DNA of 47,735 nucleotides from an uncultured Alphaproteobacteria bacterium (lineage in GTDB: Bacteria > Pseudomonadota > Alphaproteobacteria > Rhodobacterales > Rhodobacteraceae), in contig CACIJG010000014.1 of assembly GCA_902586885.1 (NCBI GenBank), positions 1 through 47,735 of the forward strand, written 5' to 3'. Shown here piece after piece: positions 40,761 to 47,735 of the stretch (position 1 is its first letter; the number at the start of each line of letters is the position of its first letter). Below the pieces are notes generated by a model that was given only the letters and a program-made list of their open reading frames with translations, did no database searches and had not been told where the DNA came from. A program made the translations under genes and the position numbers.

Positions 40761-41857
40761 TGATAGATAACTTAACAAAAATTGCCAAAGATCTACCAGC
40801 TACTGTACCTTTTGTAGGACCTGAGACCCAAGAGAGAGAAAATAATTATAAATTTTTGGCTCGTATCGGAGCTAATGAAAGTGTATTTGGCCCATCAGAA
40901 AAGGTTCAAGATGCCATAAAAAATGCAGCCCCTTTAACTTGGCAGTATGGTGACCCAGAAAATTTTGATTTAATTGATGCCTTGGCAAGTTTTTATTCTT
41001 TAAAACGAGAGAACTTTGTTGTTGGAGAGGGAATAGATGGTCTATTAGGTTATTTAGTAAGACTCTTTTTAGAACCTGGCGACCGAGTAGTCACCTCCTT
41101 AGGAGCTTATCCCACTTTCAACTATCATGTAGTAGGTTTTGGTGGTAAATTATCGCTTGTTCCATATAAAAATTTTCATGAAGACCTATCTGGTTTGATT
41201 AAAGAAGCCAAGAAAGTTAAGGCAAAAATTCTGTATTTTTCAAATCCGGATAATCCAATGGGTACATTCCATCAAAAAAAAGACGTACAAAAATTTATTG
41301 ATCAGGTGCCTGATGATACATTACTCTGTCTGGATGAAGCCTATTCAGATTTTGTAGGCCAAGATGAATTAGCTGAATTAGATACATCAAGAATCAATGT
41401 AATTCGTTTTAGGACTTTTTCCAAAGCTTATGGTTTAGCTGGTTTAAGAGTTGGTTATGCTATTGGAAATTCAACATTGATATCTTCTTTTAATAAAGTT
41501 CGTAACCATTTTGGGGTTAATAAAATAGGGCAAATTGCTGCGCTTGCCGCATTGGAAGACCAAGAGTATCTTCGAAAAACTCTAATATCTGTGGAAGAGT
41601 CCAAGTTAAGAATTAAAAGTATTTTTAGCAAAATGGGGTTTTCATCATTGGAGTCTCACACAAATTTTGTAGCGATAAACATGGGAAAAGATTCAAACTA
41701 CGCCAAAAATATTTTAACAGAATTAATTAAAAATAAAATTTTTGTAAGAATGCCAGGTGTCGCCCCATTGAATTCATTTATTAGAGTGTCAGCTGGACAA
41801 GAAGAGGATTTGAGAAACTTAGAAAAGGCTTTAGCAGAAATAATGAGAAAAAATTAA
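40760..41857 (+). CDS. Class I/II PLP aminotransferase, HisC-like
   Basis: The 365-aa protein is a fold-type I PLP aminotransferase of the histidinol-phosphate type. Motifs: IGANESVFGPSEKVQDAI (LNxNENP-like start), YGDPENFDLIDAL, VVGEGIDGLLGYLVRLFL, SNPDNPMGT, LCLDEAYSDF, and the PLP-Lys region FRTFSKAYGLAGLRVGYA with Lys222. It is linked to valS by a one-base overlap, not to his genes. Members of this subgroup also act on aromatic amino acids or on C-P substrates, so I do not assign hisC. The gene ends 2 bases from a convergent gene. Confidence 0.85.
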   Translation: MIDNLTKIAKDLPATVPFVGPETQERENNYKFLARIGANESVFGPSEKVQDAIKNAAPLTWQYGDPENFDLIDALASFYSLKRENFVVGEGIDGLLGYLVRLFLEPGDRVVTSLGAYPTFNYHVVGFGGKLSLVPYKNFHEDLSGLIKEAKKVKAKILYFSNPDNPMGTFHQKKDVQKFIDQVPDDTLLCLDEAYSDFVGQDELAELDTSRINVIRFRTFSKAYGLAGLRVGYAIGNSTLISSFNKVRNHFGVNKIGQIAALAALEDQEYLRKTLISVEESKLRIKSIFSKMGFSSLESHTNFVAINMGKDSNYAKNILTELIKNKIFVRMPGVAPLNSFIRVSAGQEEDLRNLEKALAEIMRKN

Positions 41858-41859
41858 CC

Positions 41860-43065
41860 TTAAGAATTTATGGCTTCTGCTAAGTACGTCATAGCATTTT
41901 CAACTCCTCCTAATTTAAACGGAACATTTGTTGCAATAAGGCCCATCTCAATTGAACTTATTACTCCTAATATCATGTGTGGGTTAAGATGCCCCATGTG
42001 AGCGATTCTGAAGGCTGAATTTCCATTAAAATAATCCTCGCCATCAAACCCAAGGCTAATACCTAACTCAACACCAGTATTTGTCTCAACCCAATCTTTA
42101 AGCGGTTTCAAATCAAACTTTTTGGCAACCACAGTAGTTACAGCTTTTGATCTATTTTTTTCATGTTTAACATTGAAATTTAATGGTCCCTCTTGTTGCC
42201 ATATCTCGATTGCTTTCCATACGGTTTTTGCCAGTATTAAATGCCTATTAATAATATTATCTTTACCTTCTTCTCTTATGATGTCCAAAGCAGCTTTTTG
42301 GGCAAAAAGAAGATGGGTTGGCGCTGTTCCACAATAAATTTCATAAAATTTTGAAGGTTCAAGTCTGGGTCCCCAATCCCAATAAGCAGATTTCTCTGTA
42401 ATTTTCTTAGCTTCTTCTTCAGCTTTGTCATTTATTATTAAATAACTTAATCCAGGAGGTGCCATCAAACCTTTTTGTGACGCTGTAAGTAAAACGTCTA
42501 TACCCCATTTGTCCATATGCATTTCATCACATCCAAAACATGCTATACTATCCACAAGGAATAAAGCGGGATGATTGTGCTCATCGAGTACATGACGCAC
42601 TTTATTAATATCTGTAAGAATAGAAGAAGCTGTATCAGATTGAACTGTTAGAATTCCCTTTATCTCATGATTTTTGTCATTTGAAATTATTTTAGCTAAA
42701 TCATCAAAATCTAAAATGTCTTCCATACCATATTCAAGATAGATAGTATTTAAGCCCATTTTATCAGCCATTTTCCCCCAATTAGAACCAAAAACCCCAG
42801 TAGAAATAATTAAAACTTTGTCGCCTTTTCTAAATAAATTGGATATCGCGGCTTCCCAAGCACCGTGACCATTAGAAATATAAAGCACCACCCTGCCTTT
42901 TGTTCCAGCTAGCAGTGCAATTTCTTCAAGAATAGAATGAGTTATATTTTCGAGCTCACCGCCATATATATTTGGAGCAGGTCTCTGCATGGCCTGAAGA
43001 ACTTTATCAGGAATTATTGACGGACCAGGCAGTGCTCTGTGTATTTTTCCATTTGATGCTTTCAT
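41860..43065 (-). CDS. Serine/alanine-glyoxylate aminotransferase family
   Basis: The 401-aa product is a class V PLP enzyme of the alanine/serine-glyoxylate aminotransferase group, which converts glyoxylate to glycine and, in methylotrophs, feeds the serine cycle. Landmarks: LPGPSIIPDKVLQAMQRPAP, YISNGHGAWEAAISNLFRKG, VQSDTASSILTDI, LFLVDSIACFGCDEMHMDKW, and LLTASQKGLMAPPGL with the PLP Lys at residue 198. FRIAHMGHLNP lies near the C-terminus. No serine-cycle genes are nearby, so it may serve glyoxylate or purine-related nitrogen flow. Confidence 0.88.
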   Translation of the reverse strand: MKASNGKIHRALPGPSIIPDKVLQAMQRPAPNIYGGELENITHSILEEIALLAGTKGRVVLYISNGHGAWEAAISNLFRKGDKVLIISTGVFGSNWGKMADKMGLNTIYLEYGMEDILDFDDLAKIISNDKNHEIKGILTVQSDTASSILTDINKVRHVLDEHNHPALFLVDSIACFGCDEMHMDKWGIDVLLTASQKGLMAPPGLSYLIINDKAEEEAKKITEKSAYWDWGPRLEPSKFYEIYCGTAPTHLLFAQKAALDIIREEGKDNIINRHLILAKTVWKAIEIWQQEGPLNFNVKHEKNRSKAVTTVVAKKFDLKPLKDWVETNTGVELGISLGFDGEDYFNGNSAFRIAHMGHLNPHMILGVISSIEMGLIATNVPFKLGGVENAMTYLAEAINS

Positions 43066-43194
43066 TATTTCTCCTCTAGATTTTCTGAATTTCTAATTAA
43101 ACATTGTAATGTTTGCAAGCTATCTCTTAGTTTTTATCAAAAGTCTTGCTCAAGAATATCTGTTGTACTAATAATTCGTTAAGGAACTGTTATT

Positions 43195-43899
43195 TTGTTA
43201 CAATTGAAAAAAAAATTTGAGAAGTTTGATGAAAGGTGGCGAAAGCATTTATCTGATACTTTTTCAGCTAAAAACAAACTGTCTGCTGAACGACACGCGT
43301 TCTGGATAGATCACGAATTTTTAAGAGTACTTTATCACAATGACTTTGAAATAGCCCCAAATGTTTTTAGAGCAAATCAACCTTCTGAGAAAAGAATATA
43401 TGAGTGGAAAAAGACAAAAGGTATAAAATCTATAATAAATTTTAGAGGGGCCTCCGATCAGGGCGCTTTTCTTTTAGAAAAAAACGCATGTGAAACAGCA
43501 GGTATTAATTTAATAAATTTAAAACTTTATTCATCTAAATTACCTGAAAAAGAAAAAATATTTACACTTAAAGAAATTTTTCAAAAAATTAAGCCTCCTT
43601 TTCTTATGCACTGTAAATCTGGTTCAGATCGAGCAGGGCTTGGTTCTGCTCTTTACTTTCTATTAGTTTTAAATTCCTCTATCCCAGAAGCGCAAAAACA
43701 ATTGTCGTTTCGCTATTTACATCTGGGTGGTTGGACAGCAGGTATACTAGATTTTATGCTTATGCAATTCAGAATTGCCAATGAAGAAAGAGGCATTGAG
43801 TTCTTGGACTGGATTGAAAGAGATTACGACATAGAAAATTTAACACTTATGTACAAAAACTTTAGAAAGAACTCGCATTTTTTTAAAATTCCAAGATAG
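43195..43899 (+). CDS. Tyrosine/dual-specificity phosphatase-like protein
   Basis: The 234-aa product has a CX5R phosphatase loop, HCKSGSDRAG, with Cys140 and Arg146, after the usual strand GIKSIINFRGASDQG. This places it in the protein tyrosine/dual-specificity phosphatase superfamily. The acid loop Asp is not certain. The start is a TTG at 43195, supported by AAGGAA nine bases upstream; there is no nearby ATG that keeps the N-terminal helix. It is the first of three plus-strand genes (then the ABC exporter, 8 bases on, and the YgfZ gene). Context with an MsbA-type exporter suggests a role with surface lipids or polysaccharide; substrate unknown. Confidence 0.72.
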   Translation: MLQLKKKFEKFDERWRKHLSDTFSAKNKLSAERHAFWIDHEFLRVLYHNDFEIAPNVFRANQPSEKRIYEWKKTKGIKSIINFRGASDQGAFLLEKNACETAGINLINLKLYSSKLPEKEKIFTLKEIFQKIKPPFLMHCKSGSDRAGLGSALYFLLVLNSSIPEAQKQLSFRYLHLGGWTAGILDFMLMQFRIANEERGIEFLDWIERDYDIENLTLMYKNFRKNSHFFKIPR

Positions 43900-43907
43900 C
43901 TACTATA

Positions 43908-45677
43908 ATGGTTACAGAAAAACTAAATAATAAATCTAATGTTGGTTGGTTTTGGAAATTTTTTGTAAAAGAGCATTTTATATTTCTTTTTTGTGCACTT
44001 ATTTTTATGTCTTTAGAAGGCTCAATGTTAGGCTTACTGTCTTATTCTATAAAATTTCTTTTTGATGATGTTTTAGTCTCTCAAGAGACAAAAAATATAT
44101 TCTTGGTTGGAGCCATAGTTTTTTCTATATTCTCAGTAAGGGCCATAGCGGGTTTTGCTCATAGGCTTATTACCATTAACGTGGCTCAAAAAATAATCAA
44201 GAAATTACAAGACGAGATGGTTATTCATCTTGTCAATCTTGATTTAAGCTTTCATAAAATCAACCCACCTGGCAAGCTAATGGATAGGGTTAGAGCAGAT
44301 AGTAAAGCACTCTCAGACTCGGTCGGAGAAGCCTTCATGACTGTGGGAAGAGACGGATTCTCACTGATTTCATTAATATTAGTAGTTTTCTTTATTGATT
44401 GGAAATGGTCCATAATAGCATTTTTAGGAACTCCAATTTTAGTTCTACCAATAGTTTTCCTGCAGAAATGGGTAAGAGTAAAAGCCGGAGAAAACAGAGA
44501 TTTTGAGACTAAAGCAAATGTGAGGCTTGATGAAATATTCCATGGTGTTAGTGATATAAAATTAAATCAAGCTGAGAATACTGAGCGAGAAAGATTTTTT
44601 TCTATTCTAAATTTAACACATAAAATCCGGTTCAAGCTCGAGTCAGGGATGGCAGGTATACCAGCATTGATTGATATAATTGCAGCAATAGGTTTTTTGG
44701 CTGTAATGGTTTTTGGAGCTATTGATATCGTTTCTGGAACAAAAACTATAGGGGAGTTTATGAGCTTCTTTACTGCCATGGCACTTATCTTTGAACCTCT
44801 AAGGCGATTGAGTAATGTTTCAGGCAACCTTCAGGTGGCTATGGCAAGCCTGGAAAGAGTTAAAAATATATTTGAAACAAAGCCTAGTATAACCAGTGTA
44901 AGGTCATCTATTCCTAAACAATTTATAAATAGAGATATTGGATTGGAATTTAAGCGAGTATGTTTCTCTTATGATAAAATCAAAGCGGTTCAAAATATAA
45001 CTTTCACTGTTGCTCCCGGAACTACCGCTGCTTTTGTAGGCATCTCAGGCAGTGGTAAAACTACTTTGTTTAACCTAATAACAAGGATCATTGACCCAGA
45101 TGAAGGCAGTATTTTTATAAATGGAACTGATATCAAAAAAATTGATTTGTTCCAGTTAAGGTCATTTATCTCTGTTGTTCGGCAAGATGGTATGATTTTT
45201 GATGAAACAATTTTAGAGAATATTAGGTTTGGGAAACAAGATGCCTCTGAAGCTGCAATAAAGCATGCAGCAAAAATGGCATATGTTGATGAATTCGCTG
45301 ATAATATGAAAAAGGGTTTAAACACTAAAGTAGGCCCTAGGGGTTCTGCTCTTTCTGGAGGACAAAGGCAAAGAATTGCAATAGCAAGAGCATTTTTGAG
45401 AGATAGTCCATTATTACTCTTGGATGAGCCGACTTCTGCTTTAGATAATCAATCAGAGAAGCTGATCCAAAAGTCTTTGGCTGTTCTTTCAGAAAAATGT
45501 ACGACCTTGGTTGTAGCACATCGGCTTTCAACAATTGAGGCCAGTGATAATATATTTGTCTTGGATAACGGAAATATTGTAGAGTCCGGCTCACATGAGA
45601 GTCTCTTGAGGAAGGGACAATTTTATTCTAGGCTATTTAAATCTGAGCTTAAAGAAAATGGGATAAAAAGTGACTGA
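43908..45677 (+). CDS. MsbA-type ABC exporter (fused membrane and ATPase domains)
   Basis: A 589-aa half-transporter. The N-terminal membrane domain has about six segments (for example VGWFWKFFVKEHFIFLFCAL at residues 10-30). The ATPase has Walker A GISGSGKTT near residues 377-385, signature ALSGGQRQRIAIARAFLRDS near 482, Walker B LLLLDEPTSALD near 503 and the H-loop VVAHRLST. It resembles MsbA and similar lipid or drug exporters and would act as a dimer. The lipid A biosynthesis gene usually beside msbA is not here; it sits next to the phosphatase gene, so a polysaccharide or lipid cargo is possible. YgfZ overlaps its end by 8 bases. Confidence 0.88.
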   Translation: MVTEKLNNKSNVGWFWKFFVKEHFIFLFCALIFMSLEGSMLGLLSYSIKFLFDDVLVSQETKNIFLVGAIVFSIFSVRAIAGFAHRLITINVAQKIIKKLQDEMVIHLVNLDLSFHKINPPGKLMDRVRADSKALSDSVGEAFMTVGRDGFSLISLILVVFFIDWKWSIIAFLGTPILVLPIVFLQKWVRVKAGENRDFETKANVRLDEIFHGVSDIKLNQAENTERERFFSILNLTHKIRFKLESGMAGIPALIDIIAAIGFLAVMVFGAIDIVSGTKTIGEFMSFFTAMALIFEPLRRLSNVSGNLQVAMASLERVKNIFETKPSITSVRSSIPKQFINRDIGLEFKRVCFSYDKIKAVQNITFTVAPGTTAAFVGISGSGKTTLFNLITRIIDPDEGSIFINGTDIKKIDLFQLRSFISVVRQDGMIFDETILENIRFGKQDASEAAIKHAAKMAYVDEFADNMKKGLNTKVGPRGSALSGGQRQRIAIARAFLRDSPLLLLDEPTSALDNQSEKLIQKSLAVLSEKCTTLVVAHRLSTIEASDNIFVLDNGNIVESGSHESLLRKGQFYSRLFKSELKENGIKSD

Positions 45678-46461
45678 GTCACCTGGTTTTTTAATTATTG
45701 ATAAAGAGAGATCTATGGTTAGCATCTCAGGGAATGATCATATTGAATTCTTACAGGGATTAATAACAAACGATGTGCTGAAACTTGATGAAGGGATATT
45801 ATATAGCGCAATACTTTCACCTCAAGGGAAATACCTTTTTGACTTCTTTATAGTTGAAAACCCAGACCAACAGCTTTTTATTGATATACAGTCAAATAAA
45901 AAAAGTAAGCTCCTAGAGTTTCTAAATTTCTATAAACTAAATTCAGATGTCCGTTTCGAAGAAGTAGAATGTTTAGTAGTACTTGGAAATAAAGAGAAAC
46001 CTATAAATGCCTTGAAGGATCCTAGAAATAACGAAATTGGCTGGCGTCTTTATGATTTATCGTGTTCCTATAAGTGTAAGGAGTTTGGAAAAGATGATTT
46101 AGAAAAAATCCGCGTCTCAAATTGTATTCCAAAGACAGATGAAGAATTGATATCCAAACAGACATATATTTTGGAGACTCATTTTGAACAACTTAATGGA
46201 GTGGATTTTTCGAAAGGTTGCTATGTAGGTCAAGAGGTTACTGCAAGAATGAAGCATAAAGGAACACTTAAAAAACTATTTCATCCAGCGGAGTTTAGAG
46301 ATCTACCTGATGAAGGTAAAAGTAAAGAGGTATTTTCAGAAGGTCGCGTTGTTGGAGAAGTATACAGTATTGCATACCCATTTTGTATTATAAGACTTAG
46401 GCAAGAATTTAAGGAAAAAAACCTAAAAGCTCTTGGGTCGGAGTTAAACTTATTAAGTTAG
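45670..46461 (+). CDS. ygfZ: YgfZ/GcvT-like tetrahydrofolate-binding Fe-S protein
   Basis: YgfZ (COG0354) helps make or repair some Fe-S enzymes through a folate-dependent mechanism. The 263-aa product starts with a GTG at 45670, overlapping the ABC gene stop by eight bases. It has FLQGLITNDVLKL near residue 26, SAILSPQGKYLFDFFIVE, and the diagnostic FSKGCYVGQEVTARMKHKGT near residues 180-199, with the essential Cys of K-G-C-Y-x-G-Q-E. Length is normal for the alphaproteobacterial short form. It converges with the inositol monophosphatase gene, whose stop overlaps by nine bases. Confidence 0.9.
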   Translation: MTESPGFLIIDKERSMVSISGNDHIEFLQGLITNDVLKLDEGILYSAILSPQGKYLFDFFIVENPDQQLFIDIQSNKKSKLLEFLNFYKLNSDVRFEEVECLVVLGNKEKPINALKDPRNNEIGWRLYDLSCSYKCKEFGKDDLEKIRVSNCIPKTDEELISKQTYILETHFEQLNGVDFSKGCYVGQEVTARMKHKGTLKKLFHPAEFRDLPDEGKSKEVFSEGRVVGEVYSIAYPFCIIRLRQEFKEKNLKALGSELNLLS

Positions 46462-47253
46462 ATCTCTTATGATTTTAGAGAATTTTTCAAAAACTGCTTG
46501 TTGATTATTGGAACAAATTATATTGCCGGTAAAAAGTGGGTCTGTGTCTTGTTCTATACCTTCTATAATGCCTCCTGCTTCTTTTACAATTAAGGTACCT
46601 GCTGCAATATCCCATATTGATAAGTTTCTTTCCCAGTAACCATCATAGCGACCAGCTCCAATGTAAGCCAAATCTAACGCTGCTGAGCCACTTCGTCTCA
46701 ATCCAGCACATATGGGCATAAGGGAATTAATTTCTCTTAAAGACTCTGCAAGGTTTGTAGCCTCACCGTAAGGTATTCCAGTAACAAATAGCATTTCTTG
46801 AAATGTAGTTCTATTTGAAACTCTCAGCCTTTGTCCATTTACCCATGCTCCATCCCCTTTTTCAGCGGAGAACAACTCATCTTTTATAGGGTCATAGATT
46901 ATTCCTGCTACTATAGTTTTTTTATGTTCAAGGGCAATAGAGATGGCCCAATGCGGCAAGCCATGTAGAAAATTTGTGGTACCATCTAAGGGATCTACTA
47001 TCCATCGCCTGGTAGGGTCATCACCAATTATTTCTGAGCTTTCTTCAGCTTTCCAACCATAAGAGGGCCTTGAACTTAGTAACTCATCTTTTATTATTGT
47101 TTCGGCTCTTATATCAGCTTTAGATACAAAGTCTCCAGCACTCTTTGATACTACTTGAAGTTTTTCTACTTCATTAAAGTCCCTGATAAGTGATCTGGCA
47201 GCTTTTCTTGCTGCCTTAGTCATTATATTTAAATTGGCAGTGTTACTTTGCAT
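46453..47253 (-). CDS. suhB: Inositol-1-monophosphatase SuhB family
   Basis: The 266-aa product is a Mg2+-dependent inositol monophosphatase of the SuhB type. Motifs: WKAEES with the metal-ligand Glu pair at about residues 70-71, WIVDPLDGTTNFLHGLPHWA at 84-103 (motif A), and LSIWDIAAGTLIVKEAGG near 217-234 (motif B). RRSGSAALDLAYIGAGRYDG precedes motif B. SuhB also has a role in rRNA antitermination in E. coli, independent of catalysis. It is placed right after efp (17-base gap), a frequent pair in Alphaproteobacteria. The second Met at residue 11 is a possible alternate start. Confidence 0.92.
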   Translation of the reverse strand: MQSNTANLNIMTKAARKAARSLIRDFNEVEKLQVVSKSAGDFVSKADIRAETIIKDELLSSRPSYGWKAEESSEIIGDDPTRRWIVDPLDGTTNFLHGLPHWAISIALEHKKTIVAGIIYDPIKDELFSAEKGDGAWVNGQRLRVSNRTTFQEMLFVTGIPYGEATNLAESLREINSLMPICAGLRRSGSAALDLAYIGAGRYDGYWERNLSIWDIAAGTLIVKEAGGIIEGIEQDTDPLFTGNIICSNNQQAVFEKFSKIIRDLT

Positions 47254-47270
47254 TTTTTGATATCACAAAT

Positions 47271-47735
47271 CTAAACTCTTTCTAGATATTCAAATGTTTC
47301 AGTAGATACTAGAATTTTTTCACCTTCTTTGACGAATTGTGGAACCATAATGCGTACACCATTTTCAAGTACAGCTGGCTTAGAACTATTTGCAGCCGTC
47401 TGTCCTTTTATTGTAGGTTCAGTTTCTTGGACAATACAAGTTATCCTCTCTGGTAAAGAAACATTGAGTATTTCATTTTCAAAAAACTCTACCTGAACGT
47501 TCATTCCCTCAACCAAAAAATTTGCTGATTCTCCTATCAAATCTTTGTTGATTTCAATTTGCTCAAAATTCTCATTATTCATAAAAAATAAATCATCTCC
47601 ACTTTCATAAAGAAATTGGTGTTCTTTTTGTTCTAATCTTACCCTCTCTACTTTATCGGCCGATCGAAACCTCTCGTTAAGCTTGGAATTATTTTTAATA
47701 TTTTTTAGTTCAACTTGTGCAAAAGCACCTCCTTT
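47271..47735 (-). CDS. efp: Translation elongation factor P (3' part)
   Basis: EF-P relieves ribosome stalling at proline runs. The frame is open to the window edge, so only the later part is seen. It starts at KGGAFAQVELKN, then LNERFRSADKVERVRLEQKE, FLYESGDDLFFMNNENFEQI, LPERITCIVQETEPTIKGQT and the end GEKILVSTETFEYLERV. This covers most of domains I-III. The modified Lys (in the KPGKGGA loop) lies just outside. An internal Met makes a false short start at 47582; the gene is not truncated there. Confidence 0.95.
   Translation of the reverse strand, partial: KGGAFAQVELKNIKNNSKLNERFRSADKVERVRLEQKEHQFLYESGDDLFFMNNENFEQIEINKDLIGESANFLVEGMNVQVEFFENEILNVSLPERITCIVQETEPTIKGQTAANSSKPAVLENGVRIMVPQFVKEGEKILVSTETFEYLERV

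Noticed and set aside
1-47735. CRISPR arrays, insertion sequences, prophage or integron
   Set aside because: No regularly spaced repeats, transposase, integrase or flanking direct repeats were seen; gene packing and base composition look even throughout.

Overview
The window is an AT-rich, densely coded stretch that looks like an alphaproteobacterium, probably a free-living aquatic one. The best lineage clue is the block from 35418 to 40760: isoaspartyl methyltransferase-like protein, TolC, a small PopZ/DUF2497-like protein, then valyl-tRNA synthetase. That order is typical of Alphaproteobacteria. The exact lineage cannot be fixed from sequence alone.

Region 1 (1-12576, minus strand) is one long rod/hook operon, flgB-C-D-E-F-G-H-I-J-K, with gene gaps of a few bases to about 55 bases. 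FlgE (1274 aa) and FlgK (at least 1146 aa, cut by the window edge) are far larger than usual. The operon begins at a sigma-54-type promoter (GG-N10-GC) that shares its -12 dinucleotide with an opposing sigma-54-type site, which would serve the divergent acidic-protein gene at 12672.

Region 2 (13487-17514, minus) is flgP, flgT, a LysM/FimV-like gene, flgA, flgM, a flgN-like gene and a membrane coiled-coil gene. FlgP and FlgT are outer-membrane/H-ring parts best known from Vibrio. Back-to-back sigma-54-type promoters separate this operon from region 3 (17741-22955, plus): flhA, flhF, flhG, fliA and an unknown gene. That gene set and order resemble the polar flagellar system of Vibrio and Pseudomonas.

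Region 4 (22957-26496) is an accessory flagellar patch. It holds a second, very short hook/rod-type protein with its own sigma-54-like promoter, a small protein resembling the nitrile hydratase alpha/NHLP leader fold, a periplasmic Sel1 protein that could be a MotX-like stator part, several small unknown proteins, and FliL. This patch is the best place to look for something undescribed.

Region 5 (26806-34412) holds a lipoprotein with a clear terminator, an SbmA/BacA peptide transporter, a sulfur/molybdenum cofactor set (TusA, FdhD, MobA, MobB, MoeA), the Fe-S carrier Mrp and an M20 amidohydrolase. No molybdoenzyme is in the window.

Region 6 (34446-47735) is mostly housekeeping: an unknown GIY-YIG-like gene, tRNA-Cys, the pcm-tolC-popZ-valS block, two aminotransferases, a CX5R phosphatase, an MsbA-type ABC exporter, a YgfZ protein, an inositol monophosphatase and the 3' part of efp. 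Promoter calls rest on pattern matching by eye; functions rest on motif and context recognition without database searches.
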